Shown piece after piece: positions 1 through 7,384 of a stretch of 64,000 bases of DNA. The stretch spans positions 124,001 to 188,000 of the forward strand of contig OY776378.1 of assembly GCA_963675575.1 (NCBI GenBank), given 5' to 3'. The notes under the pieces are model-generated. The model worked only from the letters and a program-made list of their open reading frames with translations. It was not told the origin of the DNA and ran no database searches. The stretch comes from JAGLOK01 sp963675575. GTDB lineage: Bacteria > Bacillota > Clostridia > Christensenellales > UMGS416. Made by a program: the position numbers and the translations under genes. Numbering within the stretch: the stretch's first letter is position 1; the number at the start of each line of letters is the position of its first letter.

Positions 1-396
1 CTTAAAGCAATGGAAGTGCTGTCAAAAGCGGGAATCAAAACGGGAACGCTCATGACGCCTATATTGCCTTTTATCGAAGATAACAAAGACGGTATCGAAA
101 AAGTAATTAATTCAACCCATGACGCCGGAGGGTCATTTAATATTGGGTATTTGGGAATGACGCTAAGAGACCGCCAGCGGGTGTATTACTATAATGCTTT
201 GGATAAATTTTTTCCTGGGATGCGGGCACTTTACGAGCAAAGCTATGGAGAAAGCTACGGCTGCAGCGCGCAAAATCATAATGATCTTTATGAATTTGCA
301 AAAAGCAAATGCGAAAAGCTGGGTCTTGTATTTGAGATGAAGAAATTCGAGTATCCTTATAAAAAGAAAGCCGGTGAACAAACCAGCTTTGTATAA
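1..396 (+). CDS. Radical SAM protein, SplB/DNA-repair-photolyase-like, C-terminal part
   Basis: The reading frame is open at base 1 (codons for L-K-A precede the first ATG at 10), so this is the 3' part of a gene that begins outside the window. The visible 131 residues match the C-terminal half of the radical SAM family often annotated as spore-photolyase-like or Rv2578c-like: a stretch reading TGTLMTPILPFIEDN, followed by GGSFNIGYLGMTLRDRQR. The CxxxCxxC cluster motif would lie upstream and is not visible. No substrate can be assigned from this part. The stop is at 394-396. Confidence 0.75.
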   Translation, partial: LKAMEVLSKAGIKTGTLMTPILPFIEDNKDGIEKVINSTHDAGGSFNIGYLGMTLRDRQRVYYYNALDKFFPGMRALYEQSYGESYGCSAQNHNDLYEFAKSKCEKLGLVFEMKKFEYPYKKKAGEQTSFV

Positions 397-447
397 GAAG
401 AGTTTGAGATGAATAGACTTGGTTTTAAAAACCGAGTCTATGTTATA

Positions 448-675
448 TCACCATATTTTAAGAAACGAGCGGCTTTTATCGGTGAATGAGCCGACGGATA
501 TCATAATTATATCTATTATCCACCCTATGCCGAACAGCCCGCCTGTGCATAAATATAATATTCCCGTACCGACTTTACCCACATAAAATCTGTGTATTCC
601 GAATTCTCCGAGGAAAATAGCGAGCAGTAAAGTAACCATTCTTGATTTTGGTGAATATACCATTGTGTTAGCCAT
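448..675 (-). CDS. TM2 domain protein
   Basis: A 75-residue membrane protein with the TM2 arrangement: a first hydrophobic helix ending in the motif GEFGIHRFYVGK, a short turn, then a second helix containing GGLFGIGWIIDI. TM2 proteins are common in Bacillota and their role is not settled. An AGGAT ribosome binding site lies just upstream of the ATG. It stands alone, about 255 bp downstream of the repeat-protein gene on the same strand. Confidence 0.85.
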   Translation of the reverse strand: MANTMVYSPKSRMVTLLLAIFLGEFGIHRFYVGKVGTGILYLCTGGLFGIGWIIDIIMISVGSFTDKSRSFLKIW

Positions 676-929
676 TTAATAATCCTTTCTTATAGTTATC
701 TAAAATTAAATTTAAATAAGTTTTCTGCGCATTTCACAAAAGTAGCAGCAACAGCTTTCGTATATTGACGTGCTAATTTTTATTTCATGTTTATGGTAAG
801 TTTTTGATTTGAAAAACATAATTTTTGCCCTCCGCAAATTAAAGTCAGAGGCTTCGCTTTTTGCATTTATCATCGCATTTCGCGATAGTGTGAATGTGTG
901 TTCCAAGCGGATGTCTCCTGTGTTAATAA
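676..929. other. Intergenic region without a supported gene
   Basis: 254 bp between the TM2 gene and the repeat-protein gene. Short open frames on both strands have no recognisable domain and no ribosome binding site. I see no convincing terminator or promoter here. Confidence 0.5.
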
Positions 930-1547
930 TCATTTATTTCCCAGTATCCTTCCTTGCACTTTGCCGAGTATGGAGCCGTGTACCGTTCCATGAACATCGC
1001 CCTTTATAACGCCCATGACAGACCCTTGAACGTCACCGTGCACATCACCGTTTACTACGCCCATTACTGACTGGACATCACCCTTAATATCTCCGCCGAC
1101 TTTGCCCATGACAGATCCTTTTATGTCGCCTTCCACGTCGCCTTTGACTACGCCCATAATATTGCCTTTTACATCTCCCTTGATATCTCCCTGCACTGAG
1201 CCGAAAAGGTTTCCGTGTAGCGAGCCTTTTATATCGCCGTTTACCCGTGCGGTTAAATCTCCCTCATAGTCGCCTTCCACGTCGCCTTCTATAACATGGT
1301 TTTCATTCCAGGCGTCCCTTGCTCCGCTGAAGGCTTCTTCAAGCCCATCGCCGAGCTTTGAAAATGTCGCCCCGAGAGAGGTCCAAAAATCGTTGTTGCC
1401 TCCATCTCCGTAAGAGCGTTCACCTTTTGATTCGGGTTCTGCTTCGCCCATGTCTATTCCCAACTCTTTAAGCTGAGTACGGCACTCTTCTTCTGTGATG
1501 TCGCCTTCTTTGTAAGCTTTTAATATATCGCTTATTTCTTTATTCAT
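930..1547 (-). CDS. SHOCT-like N-terminus plus about 30 tetrapeptide repeats (xGDV-type)
   Basis: 205 residues in three parts. Residues 1-40 look like the SHOCT/short helical N-terminus seen in DUF2089 and DUF4097-associated proteins (EILKAYKEGDITEEE-like). Residues 41-85 are an acidic, serine/glycine-rich linker. From about residue 88 to the end runs a near-perfect four-residue period, x-G-[DSNK]-[VIL], about 30 units, with one unit lacking its glycine. This looks like a beta-solenoid-type fold, but the period is four and not the five of pentapeptide repeats or the longer turns of bactofilins. No signal peptide or membrane helix is seen. The gene begins 9 bp after the DUF2089 gene and has a GAGGT ribosome binding site overlapping that gene's end, so the two are probably one transcription unit. 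Function unknown. Confidence 0.8.
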   Translation of the reverse strand: MNKEISDILKAYKEGDITEEECRTQLKELGIDMGEAEPESKGERSYGDGGNNDFWTSLGATFSKLGDGLEEAFSGARDAWNENHVIEGDVEGDYEGDLTARVNGDIKGSLHGNLFGSVQGDIKGDVKGNIMGVVKGDVEGDIKGSVMGKVGGDIKGDVQSVMGVVNGDVHGDVQGSVMGVIKGDVHGTVHGSILGKVQGRILGNK

Positions 1548-1556
1548 ATTATTACC

Positions 1557-1919
1557 TCACTTTTTCATTGCCGCAATTAGTTGTGCGGCCTCTTCGATTG
1601 AGATTTCCCCAGTTTTAACTTTTTCAAGCATGTCTTTTTCGCTTTCAACATAAAACCCCATTGTTTTAAGAGCTTCGTCGAGACGGCTTTTTACAGTGGG
1701 ATATGATATGCCCAAATCTTTTCCGGTATTTTGTATGTTCCCGCGGTTTTTTAGAAAAACCGTTATAAAATTCATTTGCTTATCATTTAAATTAGAAAAA
1801 GCACCTGATGAAAAATTACCTTCAAGTTTTGTACTGCATGAGGCACATCTAAGCTGGGACACGATATATTCGCCGCCGCACACCGGGCACGCATCGGGAA
1901 TTGGATGTTTTTTCGCCAT
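1557..1919 (-). CDS. DUF2089 family zinc-ribbon/HTH regulator
   Basis: 120 residues. The N-terminus has two CxxC pairs (CPVCGG and CASC), which suggests a zinc ribbon. Residues 40-90 form a helix-turn-helix region (GNIQNTGKDLGISYPTVKS), and the C-terminus is a short helical tail (TGEISIEEAAQLIAAMKK) like the one found on SHOCT and YvlB-type partners. This is the DUF2089 architecture. Such genes usually sit beside DUF4097-type envelope-stress genes. Here the partner is the tetrapeptide-repeat gene directly downstream. A strong GGAGG site precedes the ATG. Confidence 0.88.
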   Translation of the reverse strand: MAKKHPIPDACPVCGGEYIVSQLRCASCSTKLEGNFSSGAFSNLNDKQMNFITVFLKNRGNIQNTGKDLGISYPTVKSRLDEALKTMGFYVESEKDMLEKVKTGEISIEEAAQLIAAMKK

Positions 1920-2066
1920 GTTCTTTCCTCCTTTTTCAATCTTACAACAGCATTATATCAAATATATTAATAAAATCAAGGGGAAATATTAAAATAATTA
2001 ATAAATTTATGAATTTTAATAAGATATTCATATATTTATGCTGAATAAAATAAATAAAATTGAGGA

Positions 2067-2107
2067 TTGATAATCTGATATAACTGTTATATAATGCATA
2101 TAACAGT
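2067..2107 (+). promoter_or_regulatory. Sigma-A promoter with a GntR-type palindromic operator
   Basis: TTGATA (2067-2072), a 17-bp spacer and TATAAT (2090-2095) form a near-consensus promoter. A perfect inverted repeat, ACTGTTATAT-aatgc-ATATAACAGT (2083-2107), covers the -10 box. The gene 15 bp downstream is a GntR-family regulator, so autorepression is the simplest reading. Confidence 0.75.
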
Positions 2108-2121
2108 ATAAAGGATACGTT

Positions 2122-2511
2122 ATGATAATTAAACTAATGTTGGAAAGCGAAAAACCGCTTTACCAGCAATTGAAAGAAAAAATAATATACGCACTGGCAA
2201 TAGGCGAACTTGAGGAGGGCGAAATTCTTCCGTCGGTTCGGCAGTTGGCTTCAAGTCTTTCAATCAATATGCATACGATAAGCAAGGCCTATAATCAACT
2301 TGCCACAGAAGGCTTTCTTACTGTGCATAAAGGCAAAGGGGCCATTGTTAATTCTTCGGACAAGTATAGCGCGGGTGAAGAAGATATAAGTATAATCAAA
2401 GAGAATTTGCAGGTTATAAGTGCTGAAGCCAAAGTCCGATCGGTTGATAAAAAAATTTTTCTTAAAATGTGCGAAGAAACATATGCTGAACTTGAAGGGA
2501 AAAAAGACTAA
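2122..2511 (+). CDS. GntR family regulator, YtrA-like
   Basis: A 129-residue protein with the GntR winged helix at residues 10-75 (PLYQQLKEKIIYAL, then GEILPSVRQLASSLSIN and the wing ending VHKGKGA). The C-terminal part is short, about 50 residues, as in the YtrA subgroup, which typically represses an adjacent transporter or membrane-protein operon. It lacks the large FadR or UbiC ligand domain. The stop overlaps the start of the next gene by one base, indicating translational coupling. The palindrome over its promoter is the likely operator. Confidence 0.9.
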   Translation: MIIKLMLESEKPLYQQLKEKIIYALAIGELEEGEILPSVRQLASSLSINMHTISKAYNQLATEGFLTVHKGKGAIVNSSDKYSAGEEDISIIKENLQVISAEAKVRSVDKKIFLKMCEETYAELEGKKD

Positions 2512-3593
2512 TGATTATAAGTTATTTATTTTCGTTTATACCAATTGTTGCTATTCTGGCAATAATGCCATACGTGGTGAGGCGCGACAATTTTTTTGGA
2601 GTAAGTGCTCCATATGACTTTTATGAAAATACGACAGCGAAAAAAATGCGGATTAAATATTCTGTTTTAATACTGATAATAGGCTCAATATTTTCATTGT
2701 CCGCTTTTTTTGCGAATACTATTATCGGCGAGAAATCTCAGCCCACGGCTATGATCGTGTCATTGGTTGCATTGCTCTTAGTTTCAAGCGTTATTTATAT
2801 TATTATGAATAAAATAGCTAAAAAACTAAAAAAAGAGCTGGAGTGGGAAACTCAAGCCGAGCCTGCGGTAATTACAGATACCAAATTTTTCACAAGCAAA
2901 ATTGCTGTTTCAAAACTTTGGTTTTTGCTGTATGGGGCAATAATATTTTTAACCATTGGATTGGGGTTATATTATTATCCTAACATGGCGGCTCAAGTGC
3001 CTATTCATACGGGTATAAACGGAGTTATTACCTACGCAGAAAAATCATTCAAGTTGGTATTTTATATGCCGCTTACACAGCTGATGGTGACAGCAGCCTT
3101 CGCTTTGGTTTATTATTCCATAAAAAAAACTCGGCCGGAGCTGTCGGTTAATTCGGTTAAAAAAACCGTTGAGCAAAATATAAAACACCGATTTTATTGG
3201 TCAGCCTTTTCTGTTTTTAGCGGGCTTGCCATTGTGGCCCTGTTTCTTTTTGTTCAGCTTGAAATGCTTGGATTGATTGAAGAAATATCAGTTATCGCTT
3301 CCTTGGTTTCTGCTGGACTAGTTCTGATTGTGGCAATAATACTAGCTGTAATTACTGGGCAATCCGGCTCCAGAATAAAAACAAAATCAGAAGGCGGCCA
3401 GGAAAAAACAATCAATCGCGATGACGACAGGCATTGGAAGATGGGAATGTTCTATTTTAATAAAGAAGATCCTTCTCTTTTTGTGGAAAAACGATTTGGG
3501 ATAGGTTTTACCTTTAACTTTGGCAGACCTTTGGGTTGGATTTTGCTGGGTGTTATTGTTATTGTTATAATTGGTGGTATAATTTTAAGATAG
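2511..3593 (+). CDS. DUF1648/DUF5808 multi-pass membrane protein
   Basis: 360 residues with about eight hydrophobic segments. The middle contains the DUF1648 signature region (MAAQVPIHTGINGVITYAEKS), and the C-terminus has the DUF5808 pattern, with residues WKMGMFYFNKEDPSLFVEK followed by GIGFTFNFGRPLGW. Proteins of this build occur next to YtrA-like GntR regulators in many Bacillota. The family includes SdpI-like immunity proteins, so a role in resistance to a membrane-acting compound is possible but not shown. It is the second gene of the GntR operon. Confidence 0.85.
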   Translation: MIISYLFSFIPIVAILAIMPYVVRRDNFFGVSAPYDFYENTTAKKMRIKYSVLILIIGSIFSLSAFFANTIIGEKSQPTAMIVSLVALLLVSSVIYIIMNKIAKKLKKELEWETQAEPAVITDTKFFTSKIAVSKLWFLLYGAIIFLTIGLGLYYYPNMAAQVPIHTGINGVITYAEKSFKLVFYMPLTQLMVTAAFALVYYSIKKTRPELSVNSVKKTVEQNIKHRFYWSAFSVFSGLAIVALFLFVQLEMLGLIEEISVIASLVSAGLVLIVAIILAVITGQSGSRIKTKSEGGQEKTINRDDDRHWKMGMFYFNKEDPSLFVEKRFGIGFTFNFGRPLGWILLGVIVIVIIGGIILR

Positions 3594-3614
3594 AGATATT
3601 TTCGGAGGAATAAT

Positions 3615-3845
3615 ATGAAACAAAAAATTGCGCCAATATTTATAGTTATTGTGATAATTGTGCTTGTGGCAATTTATGCAGGCGCGGTGTTTATAGCATT
3701 ACTGGGTATGGGGCCGCTTATGACGGCCGTTGGCATTGCGTTTGCAGTGGTGGGAACTGTGGTTGCTGTTGCGCTGATTGTTACGCTTAAAAAGCGTTTA
3801 AACGAAATTAAGGAGGACGAAAAAAATGATTATAGTCAATATTGA
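3615..3845 (+). CDS. Small two-helix membrane protein
   Basis: A 76-residue protein made almost wholly of two hydrophobic helices (residues 6-31 and 34-58), followed by a short charged tail (KKRLNEIKEDEKND). A GGAGG site lies at the right distance from the ATG. Its 3' end overlaps the following YbjQ-like gene by 20 bp, so it belongs to the same operon. I do not recognise a family. Confidence 0.75.
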   Translation: MKQKIAPIFIVIVIIVLVAIYAGAVFIALLGMGPLMTAVGIAFAVVGTVVAVALIVTLKKRLNEIKEDEKNDYSQY

Positions 3846-4143
3846 TTATATTCCGGGTAAGAAGATAGAGATACTTGGTATGGCCAGAGGCTCAATCATC
3901 CAATCAAAGAACTTGGGTAAAGACATTATGAGCGGATTTAAGACATTGGTTGGAGGAGAGCTTACACATTACTCTGAGATGATGAACGAAGCCAGAGCCA
4001 AGGCCACAAAGCGTATGGTGGATGACGCCGAGAGTATGGGTGCCGATGCCGTAATAAACGTAAGATACGCATCTGCGGCTGTCATGCAGGGTGCGGCTGA
4101 GGTGATGGCTTACGGAACTGCGGTAAAGCTTTCGGACGAATAA
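3826..4143 (+). CDS. YbjQ/UPF0145 family protein
   Basis: A 105-residue protein of the YbjQ (heavy-metal-binding domain, PF01906) family. It has the N-terminal IEILGMARGSIIQSKN strand-turn, the central RAKATKRMVDDAESMGADAV helix and the C-terminal VMAYGTAVKL strand. The family forms pentamers, and its biological function is not established. The start codon follows a GGAGG site located inside the preceding gene. This is the last gene of the GntR operon. Confidence 0.9.
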   Translation: MIIVNIDYIPGKKIEILGMARGSIIQSKNLGKDIMSGFKTLVGGELTHYSEMMNEARAKATKRMVDDAESMGADAVINVRYASAAVMQGAAEVMAYGTAVKLSDE

Positions 4144-4472
4144 AGGCAATGAGCTGATTAACTAAAAGGAGTGGTGAAAAACTGCTCTTTTTTTATTGCC
4201 TTATACTGCACTATATCCGACAGGTTAATAAGCATAAAGACTTATACTACGCTTTTTAGTTCAAGACCTCTGTTTTTGCAGAAATGATGAGCGGATTACG
4301 ATTTGTGCGATATCGCAATAAAATTCTAATAATATTTTTTTCTTGTGTTCTTAAATGGACAATACATACGAATTACGGTATAATTTTAAAGAAAAATTTA
4401 AACACAATTCCAAAATTTTGTGTTAATGAGATGGAGGGTTCGATTCCCTTCACGAAATTGAGGAGATTATAT
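4144..4472 (+). other. Intergenic region with a weak terminator and a tRNA T-arm-like stretch
   Basis: About 330 bp without a gene. A weak GAGTGG/CTGCTC hairpin followed by a T-run (about 4170-4196) could end the GntR operon. Bases 4433-4455 resemble a tRNA T-arm (GAGGGTTCGATTCCCTT) but there is no upstream tRNA body. No cobalamin riboswitch core was recognised ahead of the ABC importer genes. Confidence 0.45.
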
Positions 4473-5378
4473 ATGAACAGAAGATTTATTACACTTACCA
4501 TTTTTTTGATTGTTTCAGCACTCGTGTTTGCGGGATGTGCGGCAACAGAAACTCCGACGGAACCGATTATGGATTTCGTTGGCAACGAAGTATCTTTTCC
4601 CAAAGAACAGCCCGAAAAAATTATATCGCTCACGCCCTCTAACACCGAAATGCTCTGTGCGCTTGGGCTAGGAGAGTATATAATTGGTGTGGACGAGTAT
4701 TCTGACTATCCCACAGAGGTGTTGGAAATAGAAAAAGTTGGGGATTTCAGCGGACCTAATGTGGAGGCTATCGTCGCGCTGGAGCCGGATTTAGTTTTGG
4801 CGGGCAACAAGCTTCAAATTGATGCTATTACACAACTTCAAGAATTGGGCATAAATGTTGTTGCTGTTGAAGCTACCAGATATCAAGATATATATAAAAG
4901 CATTGAATTTGTTGGCAACTTAACTAAAACCAGCGAGAAGGCTCAAGAGATTATAGAGCAAATGAAAGTCGACGAAGAAGAGATTGTTGAGAAATCAAAA
5001 AAGCATCAAGACAGCGCTCCAAGCGTTTATTATGTAGTAAGCGCGGGTGAATACGGAAACTGGACGGCTGGACCCGAGTCTCTAATAGATGATATGTTTC
5101 GGTTGATTGGCGTTGAGACCATAACGGAGCTTGAAGCCACCGCCCCTTGGATGGACTTTTCCCTTGAGGTTTTATTGGCCGAAGACCCTGATATTATTTT
5201 GCTTTCAAGCATGGCTTTTATATCGGTTGAAGGTCTTTGTGCACTTGAGGGCTATAAAGAACTTAGCGCATGCAAGGAAGGCCGTGTTTATATGGTGGAC
5301 GCCACTGTCACGGAAAGACCCTCGACTCGCATTATTTACGGCCTAGAAGAAATTTACAACGCGGTTTACGGAGAATAA
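4473..5378 (+). CDS. ABC importer substrate-binding lipoprotein (BtuF/FecB-like)
   Basis: 301 residues from the ATG at 4473, chosen because it has an AGGAG site and starts a lipoprotein signal peptide: M-N-R-R, hydrophobic core, lipobox VFAGC. The frame is open further upstream but without these signals. The mature part is a type III periplasmic-binding fold: KIISLTPSNTEMLCALG at the start, then DLVLAG, and a C-terminal half with GVETI and PDIILLSS. This fold binds ferric siderophores, haem or cobalamin. The permease and ATPase genes follow. The ligand cannot be told from sequence alone. Confidence 0.9.
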   Translation: MNRRFITLTIFLIVSALVFAGCAATETPTEPIMDFVGNEVSFPKEQPEKIISLTPSNTEMLCALGLGEYIIGVDEYSDYPTEVLEIEKVGDFSGPNVEAIVALEPDLVLAGNKLQIDAITQLQELGINVVAVEATRYQDIYKSIEFVGNLTKTSEKAQEIIEQMKVDEEEIVEKSKKHQDSAPSVYYVVSAGEYGNWTAGPESLIDDMFRLIGVETITELEATAPWMDFSLEVLLAEDPDIILLSSMAFISVEGLCALEGYKELSACKEGRVYMVDATVTERPSTRIIYGLEEIYNAVYGE

Positions 5379-5421
5379 TCTATTATATAGATAACCAATA
5401 AAAGTTTTCCCGGAGAATGCT

Positions 5422-6426
5422 ATTAAAATAAACGGTCAAAAAAAATTCCTTATAGGAATAATAATATTAGCGGCAGCCCTTGTTGCAACAGCAGGGGTTT
5501 CGCTCCTTACCGGTGCGGGGCTGAGCGTGAAAGAAAGCATTTATGCCGTTTTGGGAAAGGGCGGAAAGTCCGCGGTTATCCTTTGGAAGATAAGGCTGCC
5601 GAGGATACTGATGTGTATAGTAACCGGAGCGGTGCTTTCGGTTTGCGGCGCCGCGCTGCAGGGGCTTTTTAAAAACCCTCTTTGCGACCCGCATATATTG
5701 GGAGTGTCCTCGGGGGCGGGGCTGGGCGCGGCGATTGCTATCGCGTTGGGTCTTTCGCTTAGTTTCATAGGAGTCGGAGCTATCACCATAATGGCGTTTG
5801 TTACCGGCATCTTTAGCATATTCATGGTAGGCATGCTTGCTAAATCCGGAGGCAAGGTGTCAAATATTTCGCTGCTGCTTTCGGGCATAGCCGTAGGTGT
5901 TTTTATGAACGCGGGCATTTTGCTTGTGATGCGTATGGCGCACGACAAAGCCGAAAGTATCATATTTTGGACAATGGGTTCAATGACGTTTTCAAGTTTC
6001 AATCAATTGGCATATACTGCGCCTATCGGTGTTGCGACCATAGTGGGCATAACGTTTTTTTCCAAAGAACTTGATATGCTTTCTCAGGGCGAAGTGTGGG
6101 CGGCCGAAGGCGGAGTCAATGTCTCGTTTACCAGAAACATGATATTGCTATTTACCGCGATAGGAACGGCGGCTGTTGTGGCCGGCAGCGGAATAATAGG
6201 ATTTGTAGGGCTTATGATACCGCATGTGATAAGAATGCTTTTCGGACCAAAACATATCAGGCTTTTGCCACTAAGCGCACTTTTGGGGGCGGTTTTTTTG
6301 TTGCTTATGGACACATTGGCCAGAATCATTGTTGCGCCGCTTGAAATGCCGGTGGGCATACTTACCGCGATGGTAGGCGCGCCTTTCTTTATCTATATAC
6401 TAAAAAGAAGCGTGAAAAATGATTAA
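5422..6426 (+). CDS. FecCD/BtuC-type ABC importer permease (probable ATT start)
   Basis: A FecCD-family permease with the hallmark IRLPRILMCIVTGAVLS and GAALQGLFKNPLCDPHILG motifs and about ten membrane helices. From the GTG at 5527 the protein would lack its first helix. The frame stays open back to 5395 and encodes a typical first helix (FLIGIIILAAALVATAGVS), but contains no ATG, GTG or TTG. A CGGAG site at 5411-5415 is six bases from an ATT at 5422, which would give 334 residues, the usual family length. I therefore place the start at 5422. A frameshift after the ATG at 5417 is the alternative. It overlaps the ATPase gene by 8 bp. Confidence 0.85.
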   Translation: MKINGQKKFLIGIIILAAALVATAGVSLLTGAGLSVKESIYAVLGKGGKSAVILWKIRLPRILMCIVTGAVLSVCGAALQGLFKNPLCDPHILGVSSGAGLGAAIAIALGLSLSFIGVGAITIMAFVTGIFSIFMVGMLAKSGGKVSNISLLLSGIAVGVFMNAGILLVMRMAHDKAESIIFWTMGSMTFSSFNQLAYTAPIGVATIVGITFFSKELDMLSQGEVWAAEGGVNVSFTRNMILLFTAIGTAAVVAGSGIIGFVGLMIPHVIRMLFGPKHIRLLPLSALLGAVFLLLMDTLARIIVAPLEMPVGILTAMVGAPFFIYILKRSVKND

Positions 6427-7159
6427 GTTAGATAATACATCATATTCATACGGAAAAAGATTTTCCATATCCGCTGTTTCCCTTGATATAAAGGAAGGCT
6501 CGGTTACTGTTCTTTTGGGACCAAATGGCTCTGGGAAAACAACGATGCTAAATCTTATTTCCGGAATATTGAAACCCCAAAGCGGCAACGTCCTCCTTAA
6601 TGATAAAGATATACACCAAATGAAATCAAAAACACGGGCGAAAAGCATAGCTGTTGTAAGGCAGTTTGTGAGCGCCCCTTTCGGGTACAGTGTGTTTGAT
6701 ATCGTAGCCCTCGGAAGATACGCTTATAAAAAAAGGTTTGAAGCCTTGAACAAAGAGGATGTTGAGATTGTAAAACATTATCTTTGCGAAATGGGGATTG
6801 AGCATTTAAGCGAGGAAGCTGTAAACCGTATATCGGGCGGCGAGCTTCAAAGAGTCTCTCTGGCGAGAGCATTAAGCCAGCAAAGCGAAGTATTGCTTTT
6901 GGATGAGCCTGTCAACCACCTGGATATCAGGCACAGATATGATATACTTAACATTATAAGAAAAAGGGCGCAGGAAGGATACACCGCGCTTTGCGTTCTC
7001 CACGACATCAACTTGGCAATGCAATATGCGGACAGACTTGTTCTTTTAAAAGAAGGTAAGATAAAAAAAATATGCCGCGCTGATGAAATTACAAAGCAAG
7101 AGCTTTCCGATTTATATGACGTTAGCCAGGCTGAACTAAAAACCATGGTTAATATTTGA
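6419..7159 (+). CDS. ABC importer ATPase (FepC/BtuD-like)
   Basis: 246 residues with a complete nucleotide-binding domain: Walker A GPNGSGKT (about residue 33), Q-loop VVRQF, signature ISGGELQRVSLARAL, Walker B VLLLDEP, and the switch histidine in LHDINLA. It overlaps the permease by 8 bp, so binding protein, permease and ATPase form one transport operon. The length and sequence fit the iron-siderophore/cobalamin importer subfamily. Confidence 0.93.
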   Translation: MIKLDNTSYSYGKRFSISAVSLDIKEGSVTVLLGPNGSGKTTMLNLISGILKPQSGNVLLNDKDIHQMKSKTRAKSIAVVRQFVSAPFGYSVFDIVALGRYAYKKRFEALNKEDVEIVKHYLCEMGIEHLSEEAVNRISGGELQRVSLARALSQQSEVLLLDEPVNHLDIRHRYDILNIIRKRAQEGYTALCVLHDINLAMQYADRLVLLKEGKIKKICRADEITKQELSDLYDVSQAELKTMVNI

Positions 7160-7162
7160 TGT

Positions 7163-7191
7163 TTGACAGTCTGCGTTATTTTTTTTATAAT
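7163..7191 (+). promoter_or_regulatory. Promoter of the tRNA-Arg gene
   Basis: TTGACA (7163-7168), a 17-bp spacer and TATAAT (7186-7191), both full consensus, end 17 bp before the tRNA. It starts within a few bases of the ATPase stop codon. Confidence 0.85.
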
Positions 7192-7208
7192 TCATCAAGT
7201 AATTGTGT

Positions 7209-7284
7209 GCGCCTGTAGCTCAGCGGATAGAGCATTCGGTTCCGGACCGAAGGGTCGCAGGTTCAATTCCTGTCGGGCGTGCCA
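7209..7284 (+). tRNA. tRNA-Arg (anticodon CCG), CCA encoded
   Basis: A 76-nt cloverleaf. The acceptor pairs GCGCCTG with CGGGCGT, the anticodon stem TTCGG/CCGAA closes the loop TTCCGGA with anticodon CCG, and the T-arm contains GGTTCAATTCC. The CCA end is encoded at 7282-7284. Its last 50 bases are repeated at 13413-13462, so it is the integration site of a mobile element. Confidence 0.95.
7235..7284 (+). repeat. Left attachment repeat (tRNA 3' half)
   Basis: 50 bp from TTCGGTTCCGGACCGAAG to the encoded CCA, identical to 13413-13462. The flanking bases differ on both sides. It is the junction on the integrase side of the element. Confidence 0.88.
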
Positions 7285-7287
7285 CTT

Positions 7288-7313
7288 AAAAACCCACTTA
7301 TAAGTGGGTTTTC
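7288..7313 (+). terminator. Hairpin terminator after tRNA-Arg (element-borne)
   Basis: AAACCCACTT and AAGTGGGTTT pair over a short loop, followed by a T-rich run. It lies inside the element, so it replaces the original tRNA terminator that now sits beyond the right repeat. Confidence 0.65.
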
Positions 7314-7354
7314 GGGTTTCTACAGTTTAATATATTTTTTTTATTTATCATGAA

Positions 7355-7375
7355 ATGCAACAAATATGCAACATC
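7355..7375 (+). repeat. Probable integrase arm-type site, left copy
   Basis: 21 bp holding two ATGCAAC half-sites. It matches 20 of 21 bases with 13293-13313 near the other end of the element, in the same orientation. It lies between the left attachment repeat and the integrase gene, which is where arm-type integrase sites are usually found. Confidence 0.55.
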
Positions 7376-7384
7376 ACAATCAAA

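Noticed and set aside
809..1009. A 66-codon plus-strand frame overlapping the repeat-protein gene
   Set aside because: No ribosome binding site or domain, and it is antisense to a better-supported gene.
4433..4455. tRNA T-arm before the ABC transporter genes
   Set aside because: The T-arm-like GAGGGTTCGATTCCCTT has no anticodon or D-arm upstream and no matching acceptor. It could be a remnant, but chance cannot be excluded.
4144..4472. Cobalamin riboswitch ahead of the BtuF-like gene
   Set aside because: I looked for the conserved B12 box and GCCACTG core and did not find them.
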